Shown: piece after piece, positions 24,923 to 33,822 of the stretch
Numbering within the stretch: the first letter of the stretch is position 1
Layout: every line of letters begins with the position of its first letter
NCBI GenBank assembly: GCA_964609305.1
Contig: CAZSRK010000014.1
Coordinates: 1-48,424 of the forward strand
DNA length: 48,424 bases
Direction of reading: 5' to 3'
From: CAKSXP01 sp964609305
GTDB lineage: Bacteria > Bacillota > Clostridia > Oscillospirales > Oscillospiraceae
Notes under the pieces: generated by a model
The model's input: only the letters and a program-made list of their open reading frames with translations
Databases searched by the model: none
Told to the model about the DNA's origin: nothing
Program-made: the position numbers and the translations under genes

Positions 24923-24949
24923 ACAAAGTTGTCAACATCTTTCGCGCGG

Positions 24950-25082
24950 AATCGGTCGAAGAATCGGATTTTACGGGGACGTGGACTGGGCTATGCAGGA
25001 TGCTGTCGGCAAAGCCGGCAGGGCGCAAACGCTTTCCCGACAGGCTGAAACAGGCACGGCGCAACGCCGTGCCTGTTTTTTA
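24950..25082 (+). ncRNA. candidate plus-strand structured RNA between upp and the GT39 gene
   Basis: The 270-bp gap between two minus-strand genes holds, on the plus strand, a stem CTGTCGG...CCGACAG enclosing an AAAG...CGCAAACGC...CTTT inner hairpin (about 25003-25043), then a perfect ten-base stem ending in TTTTTT. The U tract is on the plus strand, opposite to both flanking genes. No known RNA family fits and no clear plus-strand promoter was found, so this is tentative. Confidence 0.3.
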
Positions 25083-25084
25083 TT
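25051..25084. terminator. perfect hairpin with plus-strand U tract, downstream of upp
   Basis: CAGGCACGGC (25051-25060) and GCCGTGCCTG (25066-25075) flank a GCAAC loop, followed on the plus strand by TTTTTTATT. On the minus strand the tail is only GTTTC, yet its position 50 bp after the upp stop suggests it also ends that operon. Confidence 0.75.
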
Positions 25085-25132
25085 CTCGTGCGCGGGCGCC
25101 TGTAACTTTCCGTGCGGCCCCGTATCTAAGCG

Positions 25133-25765
25133 TTATTTTGTACCGAAAATGCGGTCGCCCGCGTCGCCGAGGCCGGGCACTATGTATCCGTGGTCGTTGA
25201 GGTGGCTGTCCTCCGCTGCGACGTAGATGTCGACGTCGGGGTGGGCCTCCTGCATCGCGGCGATGCCCTCCGGCGCGCCGATTATACACATGAGCCTGAT
25301 ATGCCGGCAGCCGTATTTGTTCTTGAGAAAATCGCAGGCAGCGATCGCACTGCCGCCGGTGGCAAGCATGGGATCGACGACGATAACCTCCCGCTCGGAG
25401 ATATCCGGCGGCATCTTGCAGTAGTACTCTACCGGCTCAAGAGTCTCAGGGTCGCGGTACAGGCCGATGTGTCCGACCTTGGCCGAGGGTATCAGCTCAA
25501 GCATGCCGTCGACCATTCCGAGGCCGGCCCGGAGTATGGGCACAACAGCCAGCTTTTTGCCGGCCAGGCGCTTCACGGTCGCCTTTGCGACGGGGGTGCG
25601 TATCTCGACTTCCTCGACGGGCAGGTCGCGCGTTGCCTCGTAGCACATCAGCATTGCGATCTCATACACCAGCTCGCGGAATTCCTTGACCCCGGTCGAC
25701 TCGTCCCGGAGTATGGAGAGCTTATGCTGGATAAGCGGATGGTCGAACACATGAACGGTACTCAT
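25133..25765 (-). CDS. upp: uracil phosphoribosyltransferase
   Basis: A 210-residue salvage enzyme that makes UMP from uracil and PRPP. The PRPP loop VVDPMLATGGSAIAA and the preceding GLGMVDGMLELIPSAKVGHIGLYRDPET region (about residues 80-107) are characteristic, as is the C-terminal YIVPGLGDAGDR. Length is typical. It follows tsaB by 14 bp and appears to be the last gene of the uvrB-to-upp run. Confidence 0.96.
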   Translation of the reverse strand: MSTVHVFDHPLIQHKLSILRDESTGVKEFRELVYEIAMLMCYEATRDLPVEEVEIRTPVAKATVKRLAGKKLAVVPILRAGLGMVDGMLELIPSAKVGHIGLYRDPETLEPVEYYCKMPPDISEREVIVVDPMLATGGSAIAACDFLKNKYGCRHIRLMCIIGAPEGIAAMQEAHPDVDIYVAAEDSHLNDHGYIVPGLGDAGDRIFGTK

Positions 25766-25779
25766 ATATCTTGTCTCCT

Positions 25780-26472
25780 TTAGTTCATTCTGGCCTGGCG
25801 CTCCCTCTCAGCCTGAGACAGCCGGAGGTAGACTGGCAAAAGCTCCGCCGCAGAGACGGCTGACAGCTCCCGCGCCGCCATGCAGACTCCCCAGGCGTTC
25901 TGATCCCGCAGCGGTTCGGGCGCCAGCACCGCGTCAAAGCCGCATTCATTCAGATAATTATAGCATAAACACGCACCGTCTCCAACCACAAATATCGTTT
26001 TTCCACAGTTTTTTACATCTCCGGCAAGCTCGGAGAGCGCAATCGCCCTGTCTGGACAGAGCCTTTCAGGTTTTCCGACCCGTATCTCGAACAGGGCGTT
26101 ATACACCTGGCTGCGCCTTGCATCCATGGCTGCACAGATGAGCGCGCCCTCGCCGAAAGCAAGGCCGTTATACGCCATCGCCCCGAGCGTCGAGACGCCG
26201 ACGGCAGGTTTTTCACTGCCCCAGCACAGGCCCTTTACCGTCGCAACGCCGATGCGTATACCGGTAAAGGAGCCGGGCCCATGCGACACGGCTATCCTGT
26301 CGACACTGTCGAGCTTTGTCTCCGTATTCTTCAGTATGTCCTGTGCCATGGGCAGCAGCGTGCGGCTGTGGGTCAGGCCGCTGCGCTGGAAATACTGCGC
26401 GATAAGCTCATCGTCACGCACAAGCGCGACGGAGGCGCTTTTAGCGCTGGATTCAAAACCAAGCGTCAGCAT
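25780..26472 (-). CDS. tsaB: TsaB, t6A tRNA modification
   Basis: A 230-residue ASKHA-fold partner of TsaD in making N6-threonylcarbamoyladenosine at position 37 of ANN-reading tRNAs. Typical segments are LGFESSAKSASVALV at the N-terminus, ISHGPGSFTGIRIG-like (here AVSHGPGSFTGIRIGVATVKG) and CAAMDARRSQVYNALF. It overlaps the tsaE stop by seven bases. All three dedicated partners TsaB, TsaE and TsaD lie together here; TsaC is not in the window. Confidence 0.95.
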   Translation of the reverse strand: MLTLGFESSAKSASVALVRDDELIAQYFQRSGLTHSRTLLPMAQDILKNTETKLDSVDRIAVSHGPGSFTGIRIGVATVKGLCWGSEKPAVGVSTLGAMAYNGLAFGEGALICAAMDARRSQVYNALFEIRVGKPERLCPDRAIALSELAGDVKNCGKTIFVVGDGACLCYNYLNECGFDAVLAPEPLRDQNAWGVCMAARELSAVSAAELLPVYLRLSQAERERQARMN

Positions 26473-26903
26473 CCTTCGCCCTCCTCGACTGTAATCTCAC
26501 GCGAATTCTCACCCGTCTTGCTGAAGATAACGCGCCACTCGCTGCCGTCAAAGACGCCGGCCACATTCTCGCTCCACTCAACGGCGCAGATACCGCCGCG
26601 GGCAAGGTAATCCTCCCATCCGATGTCGAATAGCTCATCGGACGAGCCGAGACGGTACATATCGAAATGGAAAAGTTCTGTCCTGCCCGGCGTCGAGTAC
26701 TCGTTGACTATCGTGAACGTCGGGCTGTTCACGCGGCAGTCGAGGCCCAGGCCCCGTGCAAGACCGCGCACAAGGGCCGTCTTGCCGCTGCCCAGCTCCC
26801 CGTACATCGCAACCACGCTTCCGGGACGCAGCATACCGGCCAGCTCCTGCCCGAGTTTTTCCGTCTCCTGTTCGGAATTTGAAATATAAACCAACTTCAT
26901 CAC
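26466..26903 (-). CDS. tsaE: TsaE, ATPase of t6A synthesis
   Basis: A 145-residue P-loop ATPase that resets the TsaB-TsaD complex in t6A synthesis. Walker A is GELGSGKTALVRGLARGLG; the NSPTFTIVNEY segment and LFHFDMYRLGSSDELFDIGWEDYL further mark the family. It overlaps tsaD by four bases at its start and tsaB at its end. Confidence 0.96.
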   Translation of the reverse strand: MMKLVYISNSEQETEKLGQELAGMLRPGSVVAMYGELGSGKTALVRGLARGLGLDCRVNSPTFTIVNEYSTPGRTELFHFDMYRLGSSDELFDIGWEDYLARGGICAVEWSENVAGVFDGSEWRVIFSKTGENSREITVEEGEGC

Positions 26904-27901
26904 AGCTCCATATTGGCATAGGCGTTCAGGTCGGATCCGGCCCGCACGCCAGCCAGGAATTCGTAATACCCCTGCGCCCCGATCATCGCAGCGTTATCGC
27001 CGCAGAGCTTCAGCGGCGGCATGTAGAGCTTCTTGCCCTCTTTTTTCGCCTCACGCTCAAAATCCGCGCGTATACGCGAGTTGGCCGCAACCCCTCCCGC
27101 GACCACAAGCCTGTCATAGCCGAGCTGACGGCATGCCTGCATCGTCCTGGGCACAAGCATGTCGGAAACCGCCGCGCAGAACGAGGCCGCAAGCGAGGCC
27201 CTGTCGAGCTCCTGCCCTCTCTGCTGCGCCGTATGCGCGATATTTATTACCGCGGTCTTGAGCCCGGAAAAGCTCATGTCGTAAGGCGCGCCGTCGATAT
27301 GTACGCGGGGCAGGGCGTATTTTTTGTCGTCGCCGCCCTGCGACAGGTCGTCGACGGGCTTGCCGCCCGGATATCCCAGGCCGAGCACCCGCGCGGTCTT
27401 GTCGAAACACTCGCCGGCCGCATCATCGCGCGTCGCGCCGAGCACGCGCATATCCGTATAATCGCGCACGTCGACTATCAGCGTGTTGCCGCCGGATATT
27501 GCAAGGCAGAGAAACGGCGGCTCCAGTTCCGGATACGCTAGGTAGTTGGCCGCAATATGTCCCCTGATATGGTGCACGGGCACCATCGGCACTCCCAGCG
27601 CCATGGCCGCTGCCTTTGCAAAATTGACCCCGACGAGCACCGCGCCGATAAGTCCCGGCGCATAGCTGACCGCCACCGCGTCTATATCTTTTTTAGATAT
27701 ATTTGCCGAATTAATAGCGTGTTCAGCTAGCCGATATATCACCTCAACATGTGATCGGGAGGCGATCTCGGGCACGACCCCGCCATAGACCGCGTGCAGG
27801 TCGGCCTGAGAGAATATCTGGTCAGTCAAGATTTCCCTTCCGTCGCGAGTCAGGGCGACGGCAGTCTCGTCGCATGTCGATTCAATCGAAAGTATAATCA
27901 T
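26900..27901 (-). CDS. tsaD: TsaD, threonylcarbamoyl transferase
   Basis: A 333-residue metalloenzyme that transfers the threonylcarbamoyl group to tRNA A37. It begins IILSIESTCDETAVA and has the metal-binding PVHHIRGHIAAN pair of histidines, the LAISGGNT strand, and C-terminal VVAGGVAANSRIR with the GDNAAMIGAQGY nucleotide and metal site. Length is standard. It overlaps rimI upstream by four bases. Confidence 0.97.
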   Translation of the reverse strand: MIILSIESTCDETAVALTRDGREILTDQIFSQADLHAVYGGVVPEIASRSHVEVIYRLAEHAINSANISKKDIDAVAVSYAPGLIGAVLVGVNFAKAAAMALGVPMVPVHHIRGHIAANYLAYPELEPPFLCLAISGGNTLIVDVRDYTDMRVLGATRDDAAGECFDKTARVLGLGYPGGKPVDDLSQGGDDKKYALPRVHIDGAPYDMSFSGLKTAVINIAHTAQQRGQELDRASLAASFCAAVSDMLVPRTMQACRQLGYDRLVVAGGVAANSRIRADFEREAKKEGKKLYMPPLKLCGDNAAMIGAQGYYEFLAGVRAGSDLNAYANMEL

Positions 27902-28368
27902 TCTTCAAAAGTCCCTTCCCGGATGATAAGCTTCATGAGAACGGCGTCCTCGCCCTGCTTTGAGTAGTAATTTTTGCGCCGTCCTACGGGACGGAAGCCG
28001 AGCTTTTCGTAAAACGCGCGCGCAGTATGGTTTGACTGCCTGACCTCGAGGTTCACCTCGGCTATGCCGAGCCTGGCGCACTCGGCCAGCCCCGCGTGCA
28101 AAAGCGCCCGGCCCAGGCCCTTCCCCCTGTACTGCGGAAACACGCCGATACGCACGAGCTCCGCCTCGTCGAGGACGTGGGACATGCAGATATAGCCACA
28201 CGGCCCCTCCTGCGGCCCCACTGCCAGAAAAATGTGCCTGTCGTCCGGAAGCTGCGACTCAAACATCGCAGCAGACCATGAGTCGTCCCCGTGAGTAAAG
28301 CACTCTTTATCTTTATCAGCTATAATATCTATCATATATCTCTTGATAGGATATATTTTACTTTGCAT
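27898..28368 (-). CDS. rimI: RimI-like ribosomal-protein N-acetyltransferase
   Basis: A 156-residue GNAT acetyltransferase. Family features are KECFTHGDDSWSAAMFESQL near the N-terminus, the acetyl-CoA loop VFPQYRGKGLGRALL and the closing LEVRQSNHTARAFYEKLGF. RimI acetylates the N-terminal alanine of ribosomal protein S18 in E. coli, and its gene commonly travels with tsaB and tsaD. The ATG at 28368 overlaps the polA stop; an alternative ATG at 28335 would remove the first strand of the fold. Confidence 0.88.
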   Translation of the reverse strand: MQSKIYPIKRYMIDIIADKDKECFTHGDDSWSAAMFESQLPDDRHIFLAVGPQEGPCGYICMSHVLDEAELVRIGVFPQYRGKGLGRALLHAGLAECARLGIAEVNLEVRQSNHTARAFYEKLGFRPVGRRKNYYSKQGEDAVLMKLIIREGTFEE

Positions 28369-30907
28369 CAAACCAGCTTCTCCCCGAATGCACCTCCACT
28401 GTGAGAGGCACGGAAAAAGATACGGCGCTCTGCATCTCACCAACAAGGATATCACAAACGCGCGATGCCTCCTTTTCCGGGCACTCGACAATGAGCTCGT
28501 CATGCACCTGCAGGACCAGCTTGGCCTCCGGGCACTCCTCGCGCAGACGGCGGTGGACGTTTATCATTGCAAGCTTTATCACGTCGGCGGCGGTACCCTG
28601 GATAGGCATGTTCATCGCCACGCGCTCACCAAAGGAGCGCACATTGTAGTTGGAGCTTTTAAGCTCCGGCAGCGGCCGGCGGCGGCCGAACTGCGTTGCG
28701 GCATAGCCGTCCTCCTTCGCCCTTTCGACCACGCGCTTCATATACTCGCGCACGCCGCTGTACCTGTCCAGATAAGCGTTTATATACTCTCTGGCCTCGG
28801 CCTGCGAAACCTTGATGTCCTGCGCCAGCGAGAATGCGGAGATGCCGTAGATTATGCCAAAATTGACGGCCTTGGCTCTGCTGCGCTGTGTGGCGGTGAC
28901 CTCCTCCGGCGGCACGCCGAAAACCTGGGAGGCAGTGACGGTGTGGATATCCCCGCCGTCGAGGAAGGCCTGCCTCATAGCCTCGTCACCGGATATATGA
29001 GCGAGTATGCGCAGCTCGATCTGGCTGTAATCCGCGTCGACGAGCACGCTGCCCTCCGGCGCGACGAACATGCGTCGTATCTCGCTGCCCAGCTCGCGCC
29101 GGACGGGGATGTTCTGAAGGTTCGGCTCTGCCGAGGACAGCCGCCCCGTGGCCGTGACCGTCATCTGGAACTTTGTGTGCACCCTGCCGTCGGGTGCAAT
29201 GACCTTCAGCAGGCCGTCGGCATAGGTGGATTTGAGCTTTGCAAGCATGCGGTAGTCGAGTATCTGCTCAATTATCGGGTGCTTTCCACGCAGCGACTCG
29301 AGCACCTCTGCATTTGTGCTCCAGCCTGTCCTTGTCTTTTTCCCGGCCGGAAGCATCAGCTTTTCAAACAGGATGGCGCTGAGCTGCCGCGTGGAGTTGA
29401 TATTGAACTCCTCACCGGCCATCTCGTAAATCGAGCGTTCAAGCTGCTCTATGCCTTTTTGCAGACCCTGGCCGTATTCCGAAAGCCTCTGCCTGTCGAT
29501 GAGAAAGCCCGTGCGCTCCATATCCGCCAGCACCCGGCATAACGGCAGCTCCAGATCGCGCAGGAGCCTGTCCATGCCCTGTTTTTCAAGCTCCGACTCC
29601 AGCGGCGCCCGCAGGAAGAATATGGCCTCTGCGCCACTCATTTTATCTCCACAGTATCTTGATGAGATAGTTTCAAGGCCATATCCGTTTGCTGTTGGCT
29701 CAATAAGATAAGCCGCAAGCGCAGTGTCGAAACAGAATCCCTCGCAGGGCAGGCCCTCATCGAGAAGCTTTACCATCAGGTCCTTGACGTTATGCGCGGC
29801 AAGTTCATTTCCGCCTGAGAACAGCCAGGACACAAATTCCCTCTTTTCAGGCTCCGGTGCCGAGGGCGAAAGCGTGTATACGTTCTCTCCGTTGCAGATC
29901 TCAAGCGCCAGAGTGTCCTCCGGCACGGATACGGCGGTAAACTGTGCATCCTGTACCGCCCTGCGAAGCTGCGCGGGCGTTACGGACAGGCGAGGGCAGC
30001 TTTTATGTCCCTGCCCGGTCCCGGCCGTGTTTCCTCCGTCGGAGACGCCCCATTTTTCTATAAAACGCGCAAAGCCCAGCCTGGTAAAAATATCATAGAC
30101 CTCAGGGCCATATTTTGCCTCGAATCGGGCCTGCTCCGGCGAAAAATCCAGCGGCGCGTCGGTGACGATGGTCGCAAGCTCAAAAGACAGCCTTGCGCTG
30201 TCCTCTCCTGCCAGGAGTTTCTTCCTCACTCCGGGCTTTATGTCCGTCGAATCGATGTTTTCATAGACCCCGTCAAGGCTGCCAAAGCGGCGGATCAGCT
30301 CAAGCGCAGTCTTTTCCCCGATGCCGGCAACACCGGGTATATTGTCCGACGAATCGCCCATCAGGGCCTTGAGATCGACCATTCCCCGCGGCTGGAAGCC
30401 ATACTCCTGCTCAAAGCGCCCGGGGGTATAGTCCGTGGTCTCCGTCTGTCCCATACGGGACCTCACATGCTTTACCGTGACGCGGTCGTTGATGAGCTGG
30501 AAACTGTCCTTGTCGCCGGTCACGATAACGCAGTCCCATCCGCCATCGGAGCATCTGCGTGAGACCGTGCCGATCAGGTCGTCGGCCTCATACCCCTCAA
30601 GTTCCAGGCGCATGACGCCCATCGCGTCAAGAACCTGCCTGAGAATGGGCATCTGCACGGCCAGCTCCTCCGGCATGCCCTTGCGCTGCGCCTTATAGCC
30701 CTCAAACCGCCTGTGCCGGAAGGTAGGCGCGGCCAGGTCGAAAGCGACGCAAAGGCTGTCCGGCTCCTCCTCCGCAAGCAGTTTTTGCAGTATGCTCAAA
30801 AACCCGTATATACCGTTTGTCGGCGTCCCGTCCGGTGCATTGAGCATGCGTATGCCGTAAAATGCCCGGTTCACTATACTGTTGCCGTCGAGGATCATAA
30901 GTTTCAT
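28358..30907 (-). CDS. polA: DNA polymerase I
   Basis: An 849-residue repair and Okazaki-fragment polymerase. The 5'-3' exonuclease domain fills about residues 1-290 (MILDGNSIVNRAF, YEADDLIGT, VTGDKDSFQL, LMGDSSDNIPGVAGIGEKTA). The middle 3'-5' exonuclease fold lacks the DxE and later Asp metal ligands, so it should not proofread, as in Bacillus and Thermus enzymes. The polymerase domain has motif A VDADYSQIELRILAHISGD, motif B RSRAKAVNFGIIYG and motif C QVHDELIVE. The start at 30907 (MKLMILDG) is chosen because a longer frame adds a non-homologous basic stretch. Confidence 0.97.
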   Translation of the reverse strand: MKLMILDGNSIVNRAFYGIRMLNAPDGTPTNGIYGFLSILQKLLAEEEPDSLCVAFDLAAPTFRHRRFEGYKAQRKGMPEELAVQMPILRQVLDAMGVMRLELEGYEADDLIGTVSRRCSDGGWDCVIVTGDKDSFQLINDRVTVKHVRSRMGQTETTDYTPGRFEQEYGFQPRGMVDLKALMGDSSDNIPGVAGIGEKTALELIRRFGSLDGVYENIDSTDIKPGVRKKLLAGEDSARLSFELATIVTDAPLDFSPEQARFEAKYGPEVYDIFTRLGFARFIEKWGVSDGGNTAGTGQGHKSCPRLSVTPAQLRRAVQDAQFTAVSVPEDTLALEICNGENVYTLSPSAPEPEKREFVSWLFSGGNELAAHNVKDLMVKLLDEGLPCEGFCFDTALAAYLIEPTANGYGLETISSRYCGDKMSGAEAIFFLRAPLESELEKQGMDRLLRDLELPLCRVLADMERTGFLIDRQRLSEYGQGLQKGIEQLERSIYEMAGEEFNINSTRQLSAILFEKLMLPAGKKTRTGWSTNAEVLESLRGKHPIIEQILDYRMLAKLKSTYADGLLKVIAPDGRVHTKFQMTVTATGRLSSAEPNLQNIPVRRELGSEIRRMFVAPEGSVLVDADYSQIELRILAHISGDEAMRQAFLDGGDIHTVTASQVFGVPPEEVTATQRSRAKAVNFGIIYGISAFSLAQDIKVSQAEAREYINAYLDRYSGVREYMKRVVERAKEDGYAATQFGRRRPLPELKSSNYNVRSFGERVAMNMPIQGTAADVIKLAMINVHRRLREECPEAKLVLQVHDELIVECPEKEASRVCDILVGEMQSAVSFSVPLTVEVHSGRSWFDAK

Positions 30908-30951
30908 GGTTTTGTCTCCGTATCTTATCTCCGGCCGGGCCCGGCGGCCTT

Positions 30952-31689
30952 TCAGCCGTCCCGGGGAGTCAGGACCGGATAGTAATCGATGTTTGCCTTT
31001 CCTGCCTGTTCGTGCTGGAGCCTGCGCTCGATGCGGTACAGCTTCCCGTCCTTTATGAATTTTGCGCCGGTCTGCTTGAAGTGAAACGGTACGCCTGAGC
31101 GCATACACTGCTCACGCAGATCGAGCACCCATTCATAGCGGCACGGGCGCGCGTCCGTCCCGGACTCCCCACCGACGGTGACCTGTTCGATGTCGTCTGA
31201 GAGAAAGTCCTGAAGGTCGATATGCCCCAAAAGCGGCTCACAGATTATGAACCGGTGCTTTATCGGAAGTCTAAGGAAGATGGGCAGGCGGTAATCTGCC
31301 CTGTCCTGGTTCTCACAGGTGCAGCAGATCTCGACATTATCCCATCCCTCGCCCCAGTCCGCCGGCCGGCACAGCTCAAAGCGATCTATGCGCTTTGTTA
31401 TGAAAAGAAACCTCAAATCCGGCCGCGCACGTATCATGTCCCAGGCTTCAAGCCGCCAGGGGTCCGCCTCCTCCAGCAGAAAGTCGGAGGAAAAGCAGGT
31501 CCAGACCCGGTCCCCCGGAGACAGCTTGTACTCGCCCTGCTGGTTTTTCCGCAGCGGCAAATCGAAATCGCCGGTCTTATACACCCTGGACGCGTCGCGC
31601 CCGTGCCTTTCATCGATGCGGTATACATAGCAGTTTCGGCAGCCCTCGGACAGCTTACGACAACCGTGCCATGGGTTCCAGTTAGCCAT
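30952..31689 (-). CDS. DUF5131 (phage Gp37/Gp68-like) protein
   Basis: A 245-residue protein of the DUF5131 group. It opens with NWNPWHGCRKLSEGCRNCYVY, a cysteine cluster (C-x6-C-x2-C) that recalls the iron-sulfur site of radical-SAM-like enzymes, then has WTCFSSDFLLEEADPWR, FITKRIDRF and VTVGGESGTDARPCRYEW. Members occur in phages and on bacterial chromosomes, and no reaction is established to my knowledge. The gene lies one base after uvrB and 44 bases before polA, so it is co-transcribed with DNA repair genes, which may hint at a nucleic-acid-linked role. Confidence 0.88.
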   Translation of the reverse strand: MANWNPWHGCRKLSEGCRNCYVYRIDERHGRDASRVYKTGDFDLPLRKNQQGEYKLSPGDRVWTCFSSDFLLEEADPWRLEAWDMIRARPDLRFLFITKRIDRFELCRPADWGEGWDNVEICCTCENQDRADYRLPIFLRLPIKHRFIICEPLLGHIDLQDFLSDDIEQVTVGGESGTDARPCRYEWVLDLREQCMRSGVPFHFKQTGAKFIKDGKLYRIERRLQHEQAGKANIDYYPVLTPRDG

Positions 31690-31690
31690 A

Positions 31691-33658
31691 TTAATTCTCG
31701 CCCCTGAGTTTAATTATCCTGTCGCGCAGTACTGCGGCATATTCAAACTCGAGCATGCGCGCGGCCTCCTTCATCTGCTTTTCAAGCTTTTCGATGGCCT
31801 GCTTCTTCTCCCGTGCGGTCATGCGCACGTTCTCGTCCGCACGCAGGGGATCCTCCGCCTCTCCGGAAATCTCGATGAGCGCCCGCACGCTTTTGGTTAT
31901 GGTCTTCGGCGTGATGCCGTTGGCCTCGTTATATGCTTTCTGCTTTGCGCGTCGGCGCTCGGTCTCGGTAATCGCGGCATCCATGCTGCCTGTTATCGTG
32001 TCCGCATACATGATAACCTTGCCCTCGGCGTTTCGCGCCGCGCGGCCAATGGTCTGGATAAGGCTCGTCTCGCTGCGCAGGAAGCCCTCCTTGTCAGCGT
32101 CGAGTATGGCAACGAGCGACACCTCCGGCAGATCCAGCCCCTCGCGCAGAAGGTTTATGCCTATGAGCACGTCGAACTCGCCCAGACGCAGGTCGCGTAT
32201 TATCTCCATGCGCTCGATGGCGCCGATGTCGTGATGCATATAGCGGCAGCGGATGCCCGCATTTGTCAGGTAATCCGTCAGATCCTCTGCCATGCGTTTC
32301 GTAAGCGTGGTTACAAGCGTCCTCTGCTGCTTTTCGACGCGTACGGATATCTCGTTTATAAGGTCGTCGATCTGGCCCTCGACGGGACGTACCTCGACCT
32401 GCGGATCGAGCAGGCCGGTCGGTCGTATGATCTGTTCGGCTATCTGTGCCGAACGGCTGCGCTCGTACTCGGCGGGCGTGGCCGAGACATAGATGACCTG
32501 CTTCACGCGCTGTGAAAATTCCTCGAACTTGAGCGGCCGGTTATCAAAGGCGGAGGGCAGGCGGAAACCGTACTGCACCAGCGTCTCTTTCCTCGCGCGG
32601 TCACCTGCGTACATCGCGCGCACCTGCGGCAGCGTGACATGGCTCTCGTCGATGAACATGATGAAATCCTCGGGGAAATAATCCAGCAGCGTCATCGGCG
32701 GGGAGCCGGGTGCGCGGCCGGAGATTATGCGGCTGTAATTTTCTATGCCGGAGCAATAGCCAAGCTCCTGCATCATCTCGATATCGAAATTCGTGCGCTG
32801 TGCGATTCGCTGCGCCTCGATAAGCTTGCCGTTTTCCTCGAAATATGCCACCCGCTCGTCGCACTCGCGCCGTATCTCCGCGATGGCGCGCTCCATCTTT
32901 TCATGCGTCGTGACATAGTGGGACGCGGGGTATATAGCAACGTGGTTCAGGCTTCGCCTCGGCGCGCCGGTCACAAGGTTTATCTCACTTATCCTGTCGA
33001 TCTCGTCGCCGAAAAACTCGACGCGTATCGCATAATCGCTTGCGTACACGGGGAAGATCTCGACCGTGTCGCCGCGCACGCGGAACATGTTGCGGTCAAA
33101 CCCCATGTCGTTTCTCTCATAGCGTATGTCCACGAGTTTTCTGAGCAGTTCGTCGCGGTCGCGTTTCTGCCCGGGGCGAAGGGAGATGACCATGTTGGCA
33201 TAATCGATCGGGTCGCCCAGGCCATATATGCAGGAGACGGAGGACACGACGATAACATCGCGCCTTTCAAACAGGCTAGATGTGGCCGAGTGGCGCAGAC
33301 GCTCTATCTCGTCGTTGACGGAGCTGTCCTTTTCTATGAATGTGTCAGTATTTGGGATATATGCCTCGGGTTGGTAATAGTCGTAATAGGACACGAAGTA
33401 TTCAACGGCGTTGTCAGGAAAAAACTCCCGAAATTCCGAGCAGAGCTGTGCCGCAAGGGTCTTATTGTGCGCGAGCACGAGCGTGGGCCTTTGCAGCTTT
33501 TCTATAACCTTCGCCATAGTATAGGTCTTGCCGGAGCCTGTGACGCCGAGCAGCGTCTGCTCCTCAAAGCCCATCTCAAGCCCCTTTGCCAGGGCCTCTA
33601 TGGCCTGTGGCTGGTCGCCTGAGGGCGTATATTCGCTTACAACATGAAATTCAGGCAT
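31691..33658 (-). CDS. uvrB: excinuclease ABC subunit B
   Basis: A 655-residue damage-verification helicase of nucleotide excision repair, working with UvrA and UvrC (not in this window). Walker A is GVTGSGKTYTMAKV; the beta-hairpin region YYDYYQPEAYIP, the DEAD-like FIDESHVTLPQ, and helicase motifs near GINLLREGLDLPEV and IQTIGRAARNAEG are all present. The C-terminal UVR helix pair that binds UvrC closes the protein (AARMLEFEYAAVLRDRI). It heads a run through DUF5131, polA, rimI, tsaD, tsaE, tsaB and upp. Confidence 0.98.
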   Translation of the reverse strand: MPEFHVVSEYTPSGDQPQAIEALAKGLEMGFEEQTLLGVTGSGKTYTMAKVIEKLQRPTLVLAHNKTLAAQLCSEFREFFPDNAVEYFVSYYDYYQPEAYIPNTDTFIEKDSSVNDEIERLRHSATSSLFERRDVIVVSSVSCIYGLGDPIDYANMVISLRPGQKRDRDELLRKLVDIRYERNDMGFDRNMFRVRGDTVEIFPVYASDYAIRVEFFGDEIDRISEINLVTGAPRRSLNHVAIYPASHYVTTHEKMERAIAEIRRECDERVAYFEENGKLIEAQRIAQRTNFDIEMMQELGYCSGIENYSRIISGRAPGSPPMTLLDYFPEDFIMFIDESHVTLPQVRAMYAGDRARKETLVQYGFRLPSAFDNRPLKFEEFSQRVKQVIYVSATPAEYERSRSAQIAEQIIRPTGLLDPQVEVRPVEGQIDDLINEISVRVEKQQRTLVTTLTKRMAEDLTDYLTNAGIRCRYMHHDIGAIERMEIIRDLRLGEFDVLIGINLLREGLDLPEVSLVAILDADKEGFLRSETSLIQTIGRAARNAEGKVIMYADTITGSMDAAITETERRRAKQKAYNEANGITPKTITKSVRALIEISGEAEDPLRADENVRMTAREKKQAIEKLEKQMKEAARMLEFEYAAVLRDRIIKLRGEN

Positions 33659-33694
33659 TTGTGGGCCTCCACAGCATCATTTGGTAACAGATAT

Positions 33695-33722
33695 ATTTTA
33701 TCACACTTTGGCGCTATTGCAA
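33695..33722 (-). promoter_or_regulatory. promoter of the uvrB operon
   Basis: On the minus strand TTGCAA (33722-33717) and TAAAAT (33700-33695) are 16 bp apart, about 37 bp before the uvrB start, which has TGGAGG upstream. Confidence 0.6.
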
Positions 33723-33822
33723 ACACAATAGCATGCACGCCGCTTTTTGCACAGACCTCGTGCCTAAACGCAGAAAATGTGCCGCCTGTGTTGACGCCGT
33801 GCCAAAAAGCTGAAATTACGTC

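Noticed and set aside
24950..25082. Cyclic-di-GMP (GEMM) riboswitch
   Set aside because: A GCAAAGCC-like stretch is present but the other conserved blocks and the tetraloop-receptor layout are missing, and no plus-strand gene follows.
28343..29542. 399-residue frame opposite to polA and rimI
   Set aside because: Antisense shadow; the polA motifs A, B and C lie on the other strand.
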